Source: Amaranthus tricolor (lineage: Eukaryota > Streptophyta > Magnoliopsida > Caryophyllales > Amaranthaceae). Taken from it: a DNA stretch of 64,000 bases. The position numbers and the translations under genes are program-made. Below, in pieces: positions 12,101 to 24,100 of this stretch. The DNA is taken from assembly GCF_026212465.1 (NCBI RefSeq), contig NC_080048.1, positions 39,382,375 through 39,446,374 of the forward strand, written 5' to 3'. Position 1 is the first letter of the stretch; the number at the start of each line of letters is the position of its first letter. The notes under the pieces were generated by a model that did no database searches, had not been told where the DNA came from, and saw only the letters and a list, made by a program, of their open reading frames with translations.

Positions 12101-15100
12101 TACTTCCCTAAAAAAATATGTTCACCTTTTTTTCATTTTGTTGATGAACTAAAAGATGCCTTTCTTTTTGTTTGCATGAGTCCTTTATTTTTTGCGCTAA
12201 GCCTAGAATTAATCCCAATCTTGATATTTCATACTCAATTATTGATGAACTATGTGACTTGATTTTTCTTGTGGTAGATTTCATGTCATCAAACCTAATG
12301 TGCTGTCGTAAATAAGCATTTACTTTTTTTGGGGAAAGCCCTCCTTTTAAAAAAATATTGGAGACTACTGATGATTCTAAATATTAGTATAAGATGCTGT
12401 GTTGTCTCTTTTTATGTATTCTAATTTTGCTTTTGCCTAATTCTAGGCACTGTGGTGGAAAAGGGTGCAGAAGAAGTTATCATTCATCATGTTTGAAAGA
12501 TCTATATATTCCAAATTGGTACTGCACTGAGTGCACTAAGAAAAAGCTGGCCCTTGATGCGCATTCTGTGTCACAAGGTGTCGAATTGATTTTGGATGTT
12601 AGAGAAGTGCAGCTATTGGCTGAAGGTACTGATCAAATGATTTCGTTAGGTCATTCTATGTATTATGGACACGTATTATTGGCATAATGCATTCACTTTT
12701 AAAAAAATGATATAAACGATTGTGTTTTATTTGTCTTTTAGATCTTTTTATAATTAAAATATTAAATTGCTTACCTTGAAAGTTAGAGACATAAACAGCT
12801 GAAATATGTTTCTTGAGCCTTTTTTTTTTTTTTTTAATTTACTTAGAAGACAGATGCTTCACATTATTGTATGTTTGTTCAAGGTAATCAGAAGCAAAAG
12901 CAGTGCTTGATCAAATATAAAGGTCTTGCCCATATTCATAACCGCTGGATACCAGAAATGCAGTTGCTTCATGAAGCCCCAGAAGTTCATGCGATGCTTG
13001 GAAAACCGAAAGAGGTATCCTTGACATCTCTTGGCTGTCGGCTGCTAATGTTGGTGATATGTGATTCAGAGCTGGATGTTCTTGTGCATACTATTTGTCT
13101 CTTTTAACAAAGTTTTACTTTCTCAATGACATGAAGTGGAATCCAAATTGGGTTGTGCCTCATCGTCTACTGCAGAGAAGATCAGTAATTATCGATGATT
13201 ACCATAGTAGGCCGACTGATCAGGAGGTTAGCCTCAATACAAACAGCCGGCACGAATGGCTTGTAAAATGGCACAATCTTGATTATGATCAAGTGAGTTG
13301 GGAATCAGAAGATTATTCATGTTTCAAGAATCCTGAAGGTCAAAGGTTGATTCAAGAATATACAACCCGCCATAACAGGGCAAAGATGACACTGTTGCCT
13401 GGATGCAACGAGGTTTGTGGTTTACACATCTTATAATATGGTTCAATGTATCAAATTTAAATTGCCGATAGTGTTTTCTTTTCATAAGTAGGGCATTAGT
13501 TTTCAAAAGCTTTAGATTTGGTTGTCTTCTTTCTGTAGGTTCTTGAAAAACGAAAGGTAGCTAATGTGAAACATGGCAGATATACAGTTGGGGGAGTTGA
13601 CAGTTTCTATCAGAACTCGGTCAATAAGCTCCGTGAATTTCACCATAAGGGACACAATGCAGTTTTACTAGAGGAGCAGGTATGCCTGAGGTTTATAATG
13701 TTACTGTTCTATCTTGATTTCTTCTGTTTCTGTAATTCTTGTTGATTGACATGTAATATGGTATTGGCTTTTGTGCATTTTCTTGTTGTAAATCTGAATT
13801 TCAAATGTCAATGCTCTGGATTTCCTTATACTGATTATGATGTTACTGGAGCAGTAGATCTCATTTATTAGTTTCTGGACTTTTGGACTTCCTGAAATTT
13901 TTGACAATTTTTTTTGTAAGCTGTGGACTTAGGCTAGAGGAAAGTGTAGTAAAATTCTTTAGTACCTTATAAGGTATAAGCGTAATATTAAAAGGTATAA
14001 GCGTTATTTTAATAGGTGCCAAGCGCGCAAGGGTGTTGGATCCTAAACGCAATGCACAAGCGCAAACTTTGTAGGGAGGCACATGTTTTTGTTAAAAAGC
14101 CTATAGTACATTTTAAAATCATATTTGATACTTAAATACAATAAGAGTCTCATATTATTATTGTATTAAAGATTGAAAAAAATTAGTATCATTGCATTAA
14201 GCCGCGTATATACTGTAAAATGACACGAGTATTGAAACCCACTTTCTAAGGCATTACCTAACTGTTCTCTATCAAGTTTTTATAACATCGAACAAAGAGG
14301 AAAGGAAAAGAAAATACAAGCATGAAGTAGACATATAATGGAAGAAAAGAAAAATTAAAAGAAGAGAGAACTAGAAGAATAATGAATCTTGAAGAAAAGA
14401 GAAGAATTATCCAAATAGAAGAAGAGAAATAAAAATAAATTATTGCTTGTGGAAGGTTTGAGGATTTGAGAGAGAAGTCTGCTAACTTTTAGGCTTTAAA
14501 GAAATCCTTGTTTTTCCTTTTTTTTCTTTGTTTGGTAACAAGGGAAAATTCCTTTATTTTTTTCTCTTCAAATAAGACAACTTTTTTGCCTAATTCTTTT
14601 AATAATGATACTATCAATTATGTTTGGTCCATATTTTTCCTTTGGTCGAATCCTTTTTCTCTTCAAAGAACCAAAAGCGATAAAAACGCACAAAAGTGTG
14701 TCCTTACGTATGTCATTGAGCACGAGAAGCAATTTTCCAGAGCCTCGCTTGGAAGCTTGACTATGTGCTCTTGAGGCACACTTTTTAAAACTAAGGATAT
14801 AAGCAATTATGTTTGGTCCATATTGTAACACACCGATTCCATCGAATTGTCGGGGTCTACCCATGGAGGTTGTAGACTGGTCCTACAGACCAATACTAGT
14901 CCTTTCAGCGCACTTTAGCCTTATTCGTGCGTACCTGGGAAAACTTCGGAGGAGGTCACCCATCCTAAGATCGCTCTCCACCAAGCATGATTTACCGTGA
15001 AATTCTTAGGAAATGAACTCCCTTGAAAAAAATACACCTTGTTAATATGAGTAGTTTATCAATCTTTTTTAAAGCTCAATCCAAGGTATCACACCCACCC

Positions 15101-18100
15101 CCACTCAAGAATGAACACGTCCTTATTACACCTTCATTTCAGGATCTTTTCCCCCGCAAGGTGCACCGAACACACTATCAACCACGGTTGTGGGAATGCT
15201 CTGATGCTCTTGTAACACCCCGAGCTCATCAAACCGCCAGTGACTACCTATCAAACCAACACAATTCATTCCAGCGCACTTTGGCTTCACACGTGGGCTT
15301 GGCTTTTAAAAAGCACGCCTGAGGTGTACCTAGGCGTGAGGCGCCCCAATGCGACCAAAAAACGCCTCAAAGACTTAAGGGCAACGCAGTGCAAAGGCGA
15401 GGGTGAGGGGTGCGCCTCATGCGCCTCCCGTATGTTACCTTCTATTTTTGCTTTTTTCTTTTAGTTTCAGGTATTAAAATATTTATCTTTGCTTGATTTA
15501 CTTTATTACCCTTAAAGAAATAGTTGTTCATTTGAATATAAAAGAGAAAAAAGCCCCTTTCTATCCCTAGCCAAAGTAGATGAAGATAGCAGGAGCATTG
15601 GTCGTCTCTTTCAAGTGCGTCGCCATTCTTCTTCTGCTTTCTTCTTTGTTCTATTTTGTCTCTATTCTTCTTATTTCTTTCTGATTTCGAATGCTTCTAT
15701 CTCTTTATGTTTTTCTTCCTTTCTCTCGTTTCTTCATATTTTATTTTATAATGCTTGGATTTCTTTTTTCTATTTTTCTTTTTTTTTCTTTTTATACTTC
15801 TACTCCTATCTTTTATTACAATGATGATTCATTTAATCTCTAAGTTGTTTTACATATTAGTCAAAAGAATAATGAATAAGTAGTGTTTATCTGACTTGTA
15901 TGTTGTAATAATATGAACTTCATGTTGTTTTAACTAATAAATATGTTTTCAAATTTACTTTGGAGCCTTTTAGAGAAATTTTGCGCCTCGCATATGAAAA
16001 GCCCATGCCTTCGCCTTTCGCCTTGAAAAAAAAGGCCTTTTGCGCCTTGGTGCGCCTCGCGCCTCTTCAATCTAAGCTCGTGGGCACCCTGGAAAACTTC
16101 CTAAAAGGTCACCCATCCTACGATTGCTCTTCACCAAGCACATTTAACTGCATAGCTTTTAGAAAATGAGCTCCTTTGAAAAGAAGATGCACCTTGTTAA
16201 TATCGGTAGTCTATCAATCCTTTTTAAAGTTCAATTCGGGGTATCACACATATGGTTAGGAATATCGGAAAAACATCCAGATCAAGAGGGCTATATGACT
16301 TTTTGTTGATTTTGATTGCCTGATGAAGCATGAACATTGTATTTACTTTTCTATCCGAGGTCGTCTTGTAAGATTTAAGCAATTATTTTTGGTCCATATG
16401 GTTGAGGATATTGGAAAAGCATTTTGGTCAAAAGGGCTATCTTTTATCTTTTGTGCAGAGTATATGAAGCTAATATGTTTGTAATTTTTAGTTATACTAG
16501 TGTGATTTTGATTAGTGTCTGGATACTTCAACACTGAACTTATATGATGTTGGAATCATCAATGGCTCTCCTTGTACTTTTAAAAAGCACGCCTAGGTGC
16601 TTAGAGCATTGAGCCACTATAAAATTCACTTTTACTGGACCATTTCTGAAGGTGAGGAAAGGCGTGCACTTCTAGCAGCTGGTGTAGAAGCACCAGACAT
16701 GTTCTGTTTTCAGGAGATAAAATTTGAAATGAAACTTATTCGATTGTGTTGTAAATAATAATTTTTTTTGCAATTACGTTGTCAAAACATAACCAGCACC
16801 ACTTTTAATGGTTTTGTAAATTTTGTTTTTGAAAACGCATGTCCCTCACGGCTTCACCATTACTACCTGTCGCTCTTTCTGCTCCTCTCAAACCTTTCCT
16901 TTACATCTCTGCATATTCTTTCTTGGCAGTCGTTGGTGATCCACTGATGTGCATTTTCTGTTTGGACTTTGGATAGTTGGTGGTTATTTGCTGTTGTTTA
17001 TGTGGCAATTGTAGATCCTTGTATCAAGGACCAAAATTTGTGGGAACTAGGTCAACTTTATGGTTTTTGGCCTTATTTTTAAAAAGTGCAAGACGCACAA
17101 AGGTGCAAAAGATCCTTTGAGCCTTAGCGCTGAGCGAAGGGGTGAGCTTTTTTAGCGAGACACCCTTTTTCCCTAAAAAGCTTAAAAATTAATTTTGAAA
17201 TACATATATATTTATATTACTTAAAAATAACATTCATATTTTAGTATCAACAAACTTGAAAACATTCATTATCTATGCTGTAATCACCACTTTATCACAT
17301 AACTATCATAATGAGAATATGAAGAATACCCAAAATTATTTTGTTCTTTTTCACGTGCCTTTTGTTTTTATAAAGAAGCAATGGTTTCTTGAACTTCATT
17401 TTTCAATTAAATTTGGGTTTCAAGTGTTATTTCTTTTTCAAACAAACAACATAAGTTAATTTCCCCTCCAACTAGGAAGCGCACCGGTGGACAAGTCGCT
17501 AAGTGCATCGAGGCGCCCAAGGCGAACGACTCTTGGAGTGGGCTTTGACTCACCTAGAGGAGACGCTTTGAGCCTAAGGTCAAGGCGCAAAGCTAGGCAC
17601 GCTTTTTAAAACTAAGCTTCCGGCTGGTGACTATAGTATCAATCTAGCACTGACCACTAATCACTTTATTTGCTATACATTCTTCTTTAGTTTAATTTTG
17701 TACTTTGGAAACACACATTTACCACTCTTGATTATTCCTTGTTTAGGTCCTTTTTGTACCCTCTTCTGATTGAACAAATGTACTAATAATTTTCCATTTT
17801 TTCGTGTCGTATATGAATTACTGCGACATCTTTAGAAACATGCAGTTACCACTAAGAAATTAATCCTTTTCTCCCCCTTTTTTGTTATTACTTATTCTTC
17901 TCCTCTGTTCTTGTTTGCTCTTGTGATTGAACAATGTACCACTACTTTTCAATTCTTTCAGCCGTATGTTAGTGCTACTGCTAGTCTGCTACACCTAGTC
18001 ACTTACATATTGCCTTGTCATTCTTAAATCCAACCCGTATCCGACCTGAAATCTGTGGTTATGATTAGGCCAGGTTAGGTCATGTTCGTGTGCTATATAA

Positions 18101-21100
18101 CCGGGTTGTAAAACCACTTGACCCGAACCTAACCCGTTTCATTAATCACTACTCTGACACTTCTCAAATACTAACACCCAAAGCTAGTACGTCACTGTTA
18201 GGAATGACTCCGTTGTCAATATTTTTACATAATTTGCAGTCTTTTCTTGATGGAAGCTAGATCTGAAAATTGAGCCATTGAGTTACTTGGATAATGTTAA
18301 GGGATGCACATTTAACCTTTAAAGGGGAAGGTGTCTGATCGTCCGCCTTTAGCCATTTCCCTTCATCCATCAATGCCACATCATTGTTGGCTTATTGGAG
18401 ATGGGAGGATTTTGATGAAATTCCCATGGAGGGTGCCTTTTTGGTGGTTGTTCTATGTGTTTTAAATTCTTGCTGTCGTGTTCTATAAGTTTTTTCAGCC
18501 GTAAGAATCGTTATGATGCACTGAAATGTTTGCTGAAGGCTTTGTTCTACTGCTGGTTTAATTTTCCTATCACTACTTGTTCATTTTACCTTGGAATCCT
18601 TGAAGTCTCACTCATGATTTTTGGAGTTTATTACCTTTCTGATTTGTTTTATGCAGGATCGAATTGTGAAAGTGATACATTTTATTTCTTCATTAGTGAC
18701 AAATGTCCATCGGCCTTTTCTGATCATTACTTCTCACGCATCTCTGTCTTCCTGGGAGGATGAGTTTGTGCACTTGGCATCGTCTATCAATGTTGTGGTT
18801 TATGGTGGAAGTGCGAATGCACGTAATATAATAAGAAGTCTGGAGTTCTATGAAGGTGACCAAGTGATGTTCCAAGTACTTTTATCTAGTCCTGAAGCTA
18901 TTGCCGAGGTATGTGGTTATGTGTAATTGTATGTATTCATCCAAGAGGAGTTTTTAAAGGTGATTTCAAGGCTGATCCAAGAATACATATATAGAGTAAT
19001 ATAAGGATTCTAGATCTTTTCAATAAGTAAATTGGTCTTTATCGTTTGTTTTTTCCCCCTCTTGGCTTACATTTTTGAGGTTGAGACATCAATCCTAAAT
19101 TGTTGTCTTTCAAGTGTTTATGATTTCCTATATCATGAGTACATCCCATTACTCTAATCCTTACTAACAAAGAGTTTATTTTCCTATATCATGACTACAT
19201 CCCGTTACTCAAATCTTTACCAACAAAGTGTTTTTGATGTACGCAATCTTGTCGTTACCAACAAAGAGTTTATTTCCTTATATCATGACCTTTTGTCATG
19301 TCTTAGCTAGCTTAGGAGTTGTTTGCTTGTAATGCAAATTGATCATGGTTATTGTATTTATGTGCGTTTCCCTGCTCGTATTTAAATTTGCATGGGCTCT
19401 ACTGAAGTATCATGTGTCTTTCTTAGCTTAGGAGTTGTTTGCTTGTAATGCAAATTGATTATGGTTGTTTTATTGATATGCCTTTCTCTTCTCGTATCTA
19501 AATTTGCATGGGCTCTACTGAAGTATCTTCAAGTTTGAATGTTTGCATAAATTCCTTTGCTGTGCACTACATTTCAGCAACTTAATTTTGCTTTCGAAAT
19601 TTTGTAGTTATCTGTTTATGGGATAGATGATAGTTGCTATTGCACCATTTCTTCCTTAATTTTCTTCTTTAAAATGATGTTGCAAACAGTTTTTCTGCAT
19701 CATTCTCAGTTATGCAATATGGTCAATTTGTCGTCATAAAGTGTCTGGTAATGGGATATAGACATCAATAGTTTGGGGAAACTGTTATTTGGTTCACAGC
19801 TATGTAGCAATGACTAATATGATATGTTTCTAAGCTCTTTTTGTTTGTGAGTTCTATCATTGCTTTGTCATTTTGGACTTGGAGGTTAGAATGTAAGATG
19901 GATCTAATCTATTTGTGATTGAGTTGAGATTTGTTACTTAGTAGGTTTTATTTGTTATAATATTTTCCATGTATCTTGGTGGAATTATATAATAAGATAT
20001 TAAGGATGATGATATTCATACAGGATGTTGAGGAGTTGATAGGCATTGAATGGGAAGCTGTAATTGTTGATGACTGCCAGCAGTCCTCTATAATGGCTTA
20101 TTCTGGTTGTATCAGGAATTTGACTACTGGTTGGAGATTACTCTCTATAAATGCACAATTGGAGGTACATTTAATTTTTTTCTGAAAACAGAGCTAAAAT
20201 TGGATTCTATCTCCATTCATTTTGCTGATAATAGTGTTGATTTTACAGGACAATGCTGATGAGTATATCAAAATTTTGTCTTTGCTGGGGCCTGGTTGTA
20301 GTTTCAGTCAAATTACCGAACCAGCTGCCAATTTGAATGGAGATTTTGATGATTTGAAGGATAAATTGTCATCTTCCATTATTTTTGCAAGGTTTATTGA
20401 ATACTGGGTTCCTGTAGAGATCTCCAATCTCCAGCTTGAACAGTACTGTTATTCTATATTTTCAAAATCATCTGAACTTCGCACATTTTCAAAGAATGAT
20501 CCAATGGGCTCCCTACGTGAAATTCTTATTTCATTACGGAAGGTTAGATATCACAAGACATGAGTATTTACTTTAATGTTATGTTGATGTGCTTATTTAT
20601 AATAGTCATTTTTACAATAAAGTATTAAATTATGATATATTTAGCCCTAAGGGCTATGTGTAAGAATTACATATTAATTATATTACAAAAAATGGTCTAA
20701 GTTGGTAATTTATGATAACAAGCCAATTGGTGTATTTGTTGCTTAATATTTCTTATAGCTGTTTGTACATAGCCCTTGGGCTATGTATTCTATTTTCCTG
20801 GAGCAATTTGTTCATTGTACCACGCCTTATATAAGAAAGTATTATGTGGTCTTTGCCATCGAGTGTCAACCAAAATTAACACCTTTGCTATTACAAAGGT
20901 AAGGTTGTGTACATCTTTCTCCCTTGCTTTAGTGGCATGAGGCTTTGTAAAAATGTTGTTGATATGCAAGTTACCTTAATACATCTGAAGGTTTGGTCTG
21001 TTATACAGTCACACCTGCTCTGTCTGGGGTTTAGAGAGGAGGGTCCATATGTATGTTGTAACAGTCTAACGGATCTTGACTTGAAGTTTTTAATTTTCAG

Positions 21101-24100
21101 TGCTGTGACCATCCTTATATTGTGGATCCAAAATTGCAATTATCTCTAACTGAAGGTCTTTCCGGTGGTGCTGATGCTGTGATGGATTTGGGTATTAGAG
21201 CTAGTGGCAAGCTACATCTTCTTGAAAAACTCCTCTCGGAGTTGAAGAATCAAGAAAGGAAAGTTCTTATCCTTTTCCAGGTACGTTACTTTGTCAATTA
21301 TATGATATTTTGCTGTATTGCAATTCAATTGTTTGCAGATTATGCTTTATTCCCCATAAGATACCTCTGGTATTTTACAATTTTTGATTATAAACTACAG
21401 ACTGGATCCGCTAAACTAAATTGTTTTCTTGTAAAACTGGTAGCTCAAAGAGAGATCAAGTGGATGGAATTGTTATGTGAAGTTCTAATGTAATAGCCTA
21501 TATGGAAATAGTCTTAGTTTATATAGCATGTTATATGGCACAAAGTTGGTGGATGAATACTCCTCCTATAAGATTGCCCCATAGGAAGAGGATTGATTGT
21601 TTGAAACACATTGGCAATAAGTAGGGTAAGACAAGTGGGAGGAAAGTGAGATATAGAGAAAATTGGTGATCTGACATTCAAAAGTATTTTAACAATCAAA
21701 GGGACACCCAAAAGTGGTATTTGGAGCAAACACTTGGGGATGAAAGGCGTAGTAATAGCTATGCAAGTGTTTCTGGAATTATTATCCAAGGGAATTATAT
21801 GTTGGTTATACCTGAAATGTCTTCTTAAAAAAATGAATTGCATTGCAAGTGTTGAAAAGTTTACATGAAAGCTACTCGTGTATGAGAACATGAGGACTAA
21901 ATCTCAACATCTATTTTTCAATAGGAAGTATTCTATTTTATTTCTTAAGTAAATTTCTATTGATATAAGTAAACCTTTTTAAGCATTAGTTCATATTTAA
22001 GCCTTTTAACTTTATTAGTTCAAAAAATTTACTTTTGAACATATATGATTTATGTATAGTCTTCTCATCTGGGTGATATTTTTTGGCATTTGGTAGCAAA
22101 CAGGTGGTTCTGGAAGAGACATCACAGGAAATATTCTTGATGATTTTCTTAGTTGGCGATTCGGTTCAGACTCTTATGAACATGTTGAAAGTGGATTAGT
22201 CCCTTCCAAAAAGCAGACTGCTTGCAACCAATTCAACAGTTTGAAAGAGAGATTCTTTCTTTTACTGGAGACACGAGCTTGCAGTCCATCCATTAAACTG
22301 TCATTGGTAGATGCTGTTATTATATTTGACAGTGATTGGAATCCTCTTAATGATCTAAAGGCACTACAAAAGATCAATATAGATTCAAAGCTTGAGCAGA
22401 TCAAAGTCTTTCGCTTGTATTGTCCGTATACTGTTGAAGAGAAAGTTCTTATCCTTGCAAAGAATGATGTGATACTTGACAGCACTCTGCAAAATATTAG
22501 TCCAAGTTCTAGTCACACTCTCTTGATGTGGGGTTCCTCGTACTTGTTTTCAAGGCTAGATGAGTTTCATCATGAGAGTTTTACTTACTGCAAAGACAAA
22601 ATTGCATATGGATCTAAAGTTTTGGCTGATGTTAGTCAAGAGATCACCTATCTTTTCAAAAATCATAAAAGGCCAACCAAGTATATATCAGTAGCTCGTC
22701 AGAGTGCTGGAAGTTATCTCAAGTGTATACCCTTGATTGGAGAGAAGAAAATTGAGCTAGATGAAGGAATCCGATCACAAGATTTTTGGACAAATCTATT
22801 TGAAGGAAAGAAACTTCAGTGGAGGTTTCTTCCAGGTTCACCCCAGAGGAATAGAAAGCGCGTTCATTACTTTGAGGAGTTACCATCAGAAGCTCAAAAT
22901 GATGAAGCAACAAAGAGACGTAAAAAGATGGATAGCACTAAGGTAGATTCTTCTTCTTGGCAAGCTGAGTCAAGGCTAGAAAATAAAAATTCTGGGAGCA
23001 AGGAACATCATGGTATGGGTTTTCTTATTGCTATGGTGGACTTTTAACTTCAATCTTTTTAACTTTTCTTCTACAAAATTTGAATGTTAATCTTTACTGT
23101 AGAAAAATCTGGAACGGCTCCTACCAGTAACTCAGGAACATTGCCAAACACAAACCCTGATCCTCAAAAAGACATTGGTTTGTCTGATCTCACCAATGGT
23201 ACTGATGTTGCTGAGCTTGATGAGGTTAAAAATGTGCATAACGAACAAAGGGGTCTTTTTGAATTTTTAAAGCCAATTATGACACGCCTTTGTGAAGTTC
23301 TGCTGCTTAAGGTATGCGTTAAATAAAATAATTTCTGATTCAATTGGAATATGGTTGATTGAATGGATATTGATAACATAATGAATAACTTTAAAGCATG
23401 TAATCCTTTCTTTGGCCCATAGTGATAGGCATATGTTCTCAATCATTTTCTATTTGCTGGGAAGAACACTTATGACAACCTTTTCTGATTCATTGCTAAA
23501 TCCCTATTTTGATAGCCTTGAGTAAATCCAGCTCTCTTTTCCTCTCTTAATATTCATATTACTTGTTCCCAAAAGCGTCCCAATGTGCAATGCTAACTCC
23601 TCTTGGCATATATCTAAAAAGCCACCCTTGATTATCCAGATCCCAACTTTGTACTAGACATAATATCTCAATAGAAGAATCAAGCATACATAATCCTAGC
23701 TAAACTTCCTTTTAAGGTTGGTTTTCCATACCAGAAAACTTTGCTACTATTTGTAACATAGTGAAAAGTATCTTTAATTTATTAGAATCAAAAATTGTTG
23801 TCGAAGTGTATTAGATGGACGATTGGAGTTCTTTTGAATCATTTAAATACGAGATCATCAAATCCTGACTGTCTCCGAGACGAAAAGACAACATCCCAGA
23901 GGCTCCATTTATCAAGTCTAAGTGATGAACTGATGATATGGATTTTAGATAGACATGATGTAGTAGCCAAATCTCTTGTTTTCTAGAATGATATCAAGAA
24001 TGTTTCATCGATCAACTAACACTATCATATGCTCTCCCATATTTAAACTGGAAACACCTTAATTGTGTGATACAGTGAATCTCATCAGCAACCTTTGGCC

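Larger units (their letters stand above)
14824..16248 (-). mobile_element. Cassandra-type TRIM retrotransposon with 5S-derived LTRs
   Basis: Minus orientation, flanked by the 5-bp duplication catat (14819-14823 and 16249-16253). LTRs at 14824-15093 and 15211-16248; both begin TGTAACAC and end TATCACA on the plus strand. Each carries a 5S-rRNA-like block in which GGTCACCCATCC is the complement of the Pol III C box. The primer-binding site, read on the minus strand, is GCATCAGAGC three bases from the LTR, close to the initiator-tRNA-Met type used by Cassandra. A purine tract (GAGTGGGGGTGGG on the minus strand) abuts the other LTR. The internal region is only about 117 bp and has no coding capacity, as expected for a TRIM. 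The 5' LTR is split by an insertion at 15299-16078; without it the element is about 645 bp. Confidence 0.88.
13680..18656 (+). other. MOM1-like intron 8, 5 kb, packed with transposon remnants
   Basis: Lies between the exon ending LLEEQ and the exon starting DRIVKV. It contains the Cassandra TRIM (14824-16248) with a nested insertion, two copies of a short local duplication (14800-14823 plus 16254-16300, and 16377-16449), and the CTTAGTTTT-family element at 17072-17616. A GGGTT-rich stretch near 18020-18140 resembles a degenerate transposon end. Confidence 0.75.
18909..20023 (+). other. MOM1-like intron 9
   Basis: Mostly AT-rich and dominated by two local tandem duplications, listed separately. 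No gene recognised. Confidence 0.7.

Noticed and set aside
14930..15010. A genuine 5S rRNA gene
   Set aside because: The sequence is diverged, sits inside an LTR, and occurs again in the partner LTR; it is the Cassandra 5S-derived block.
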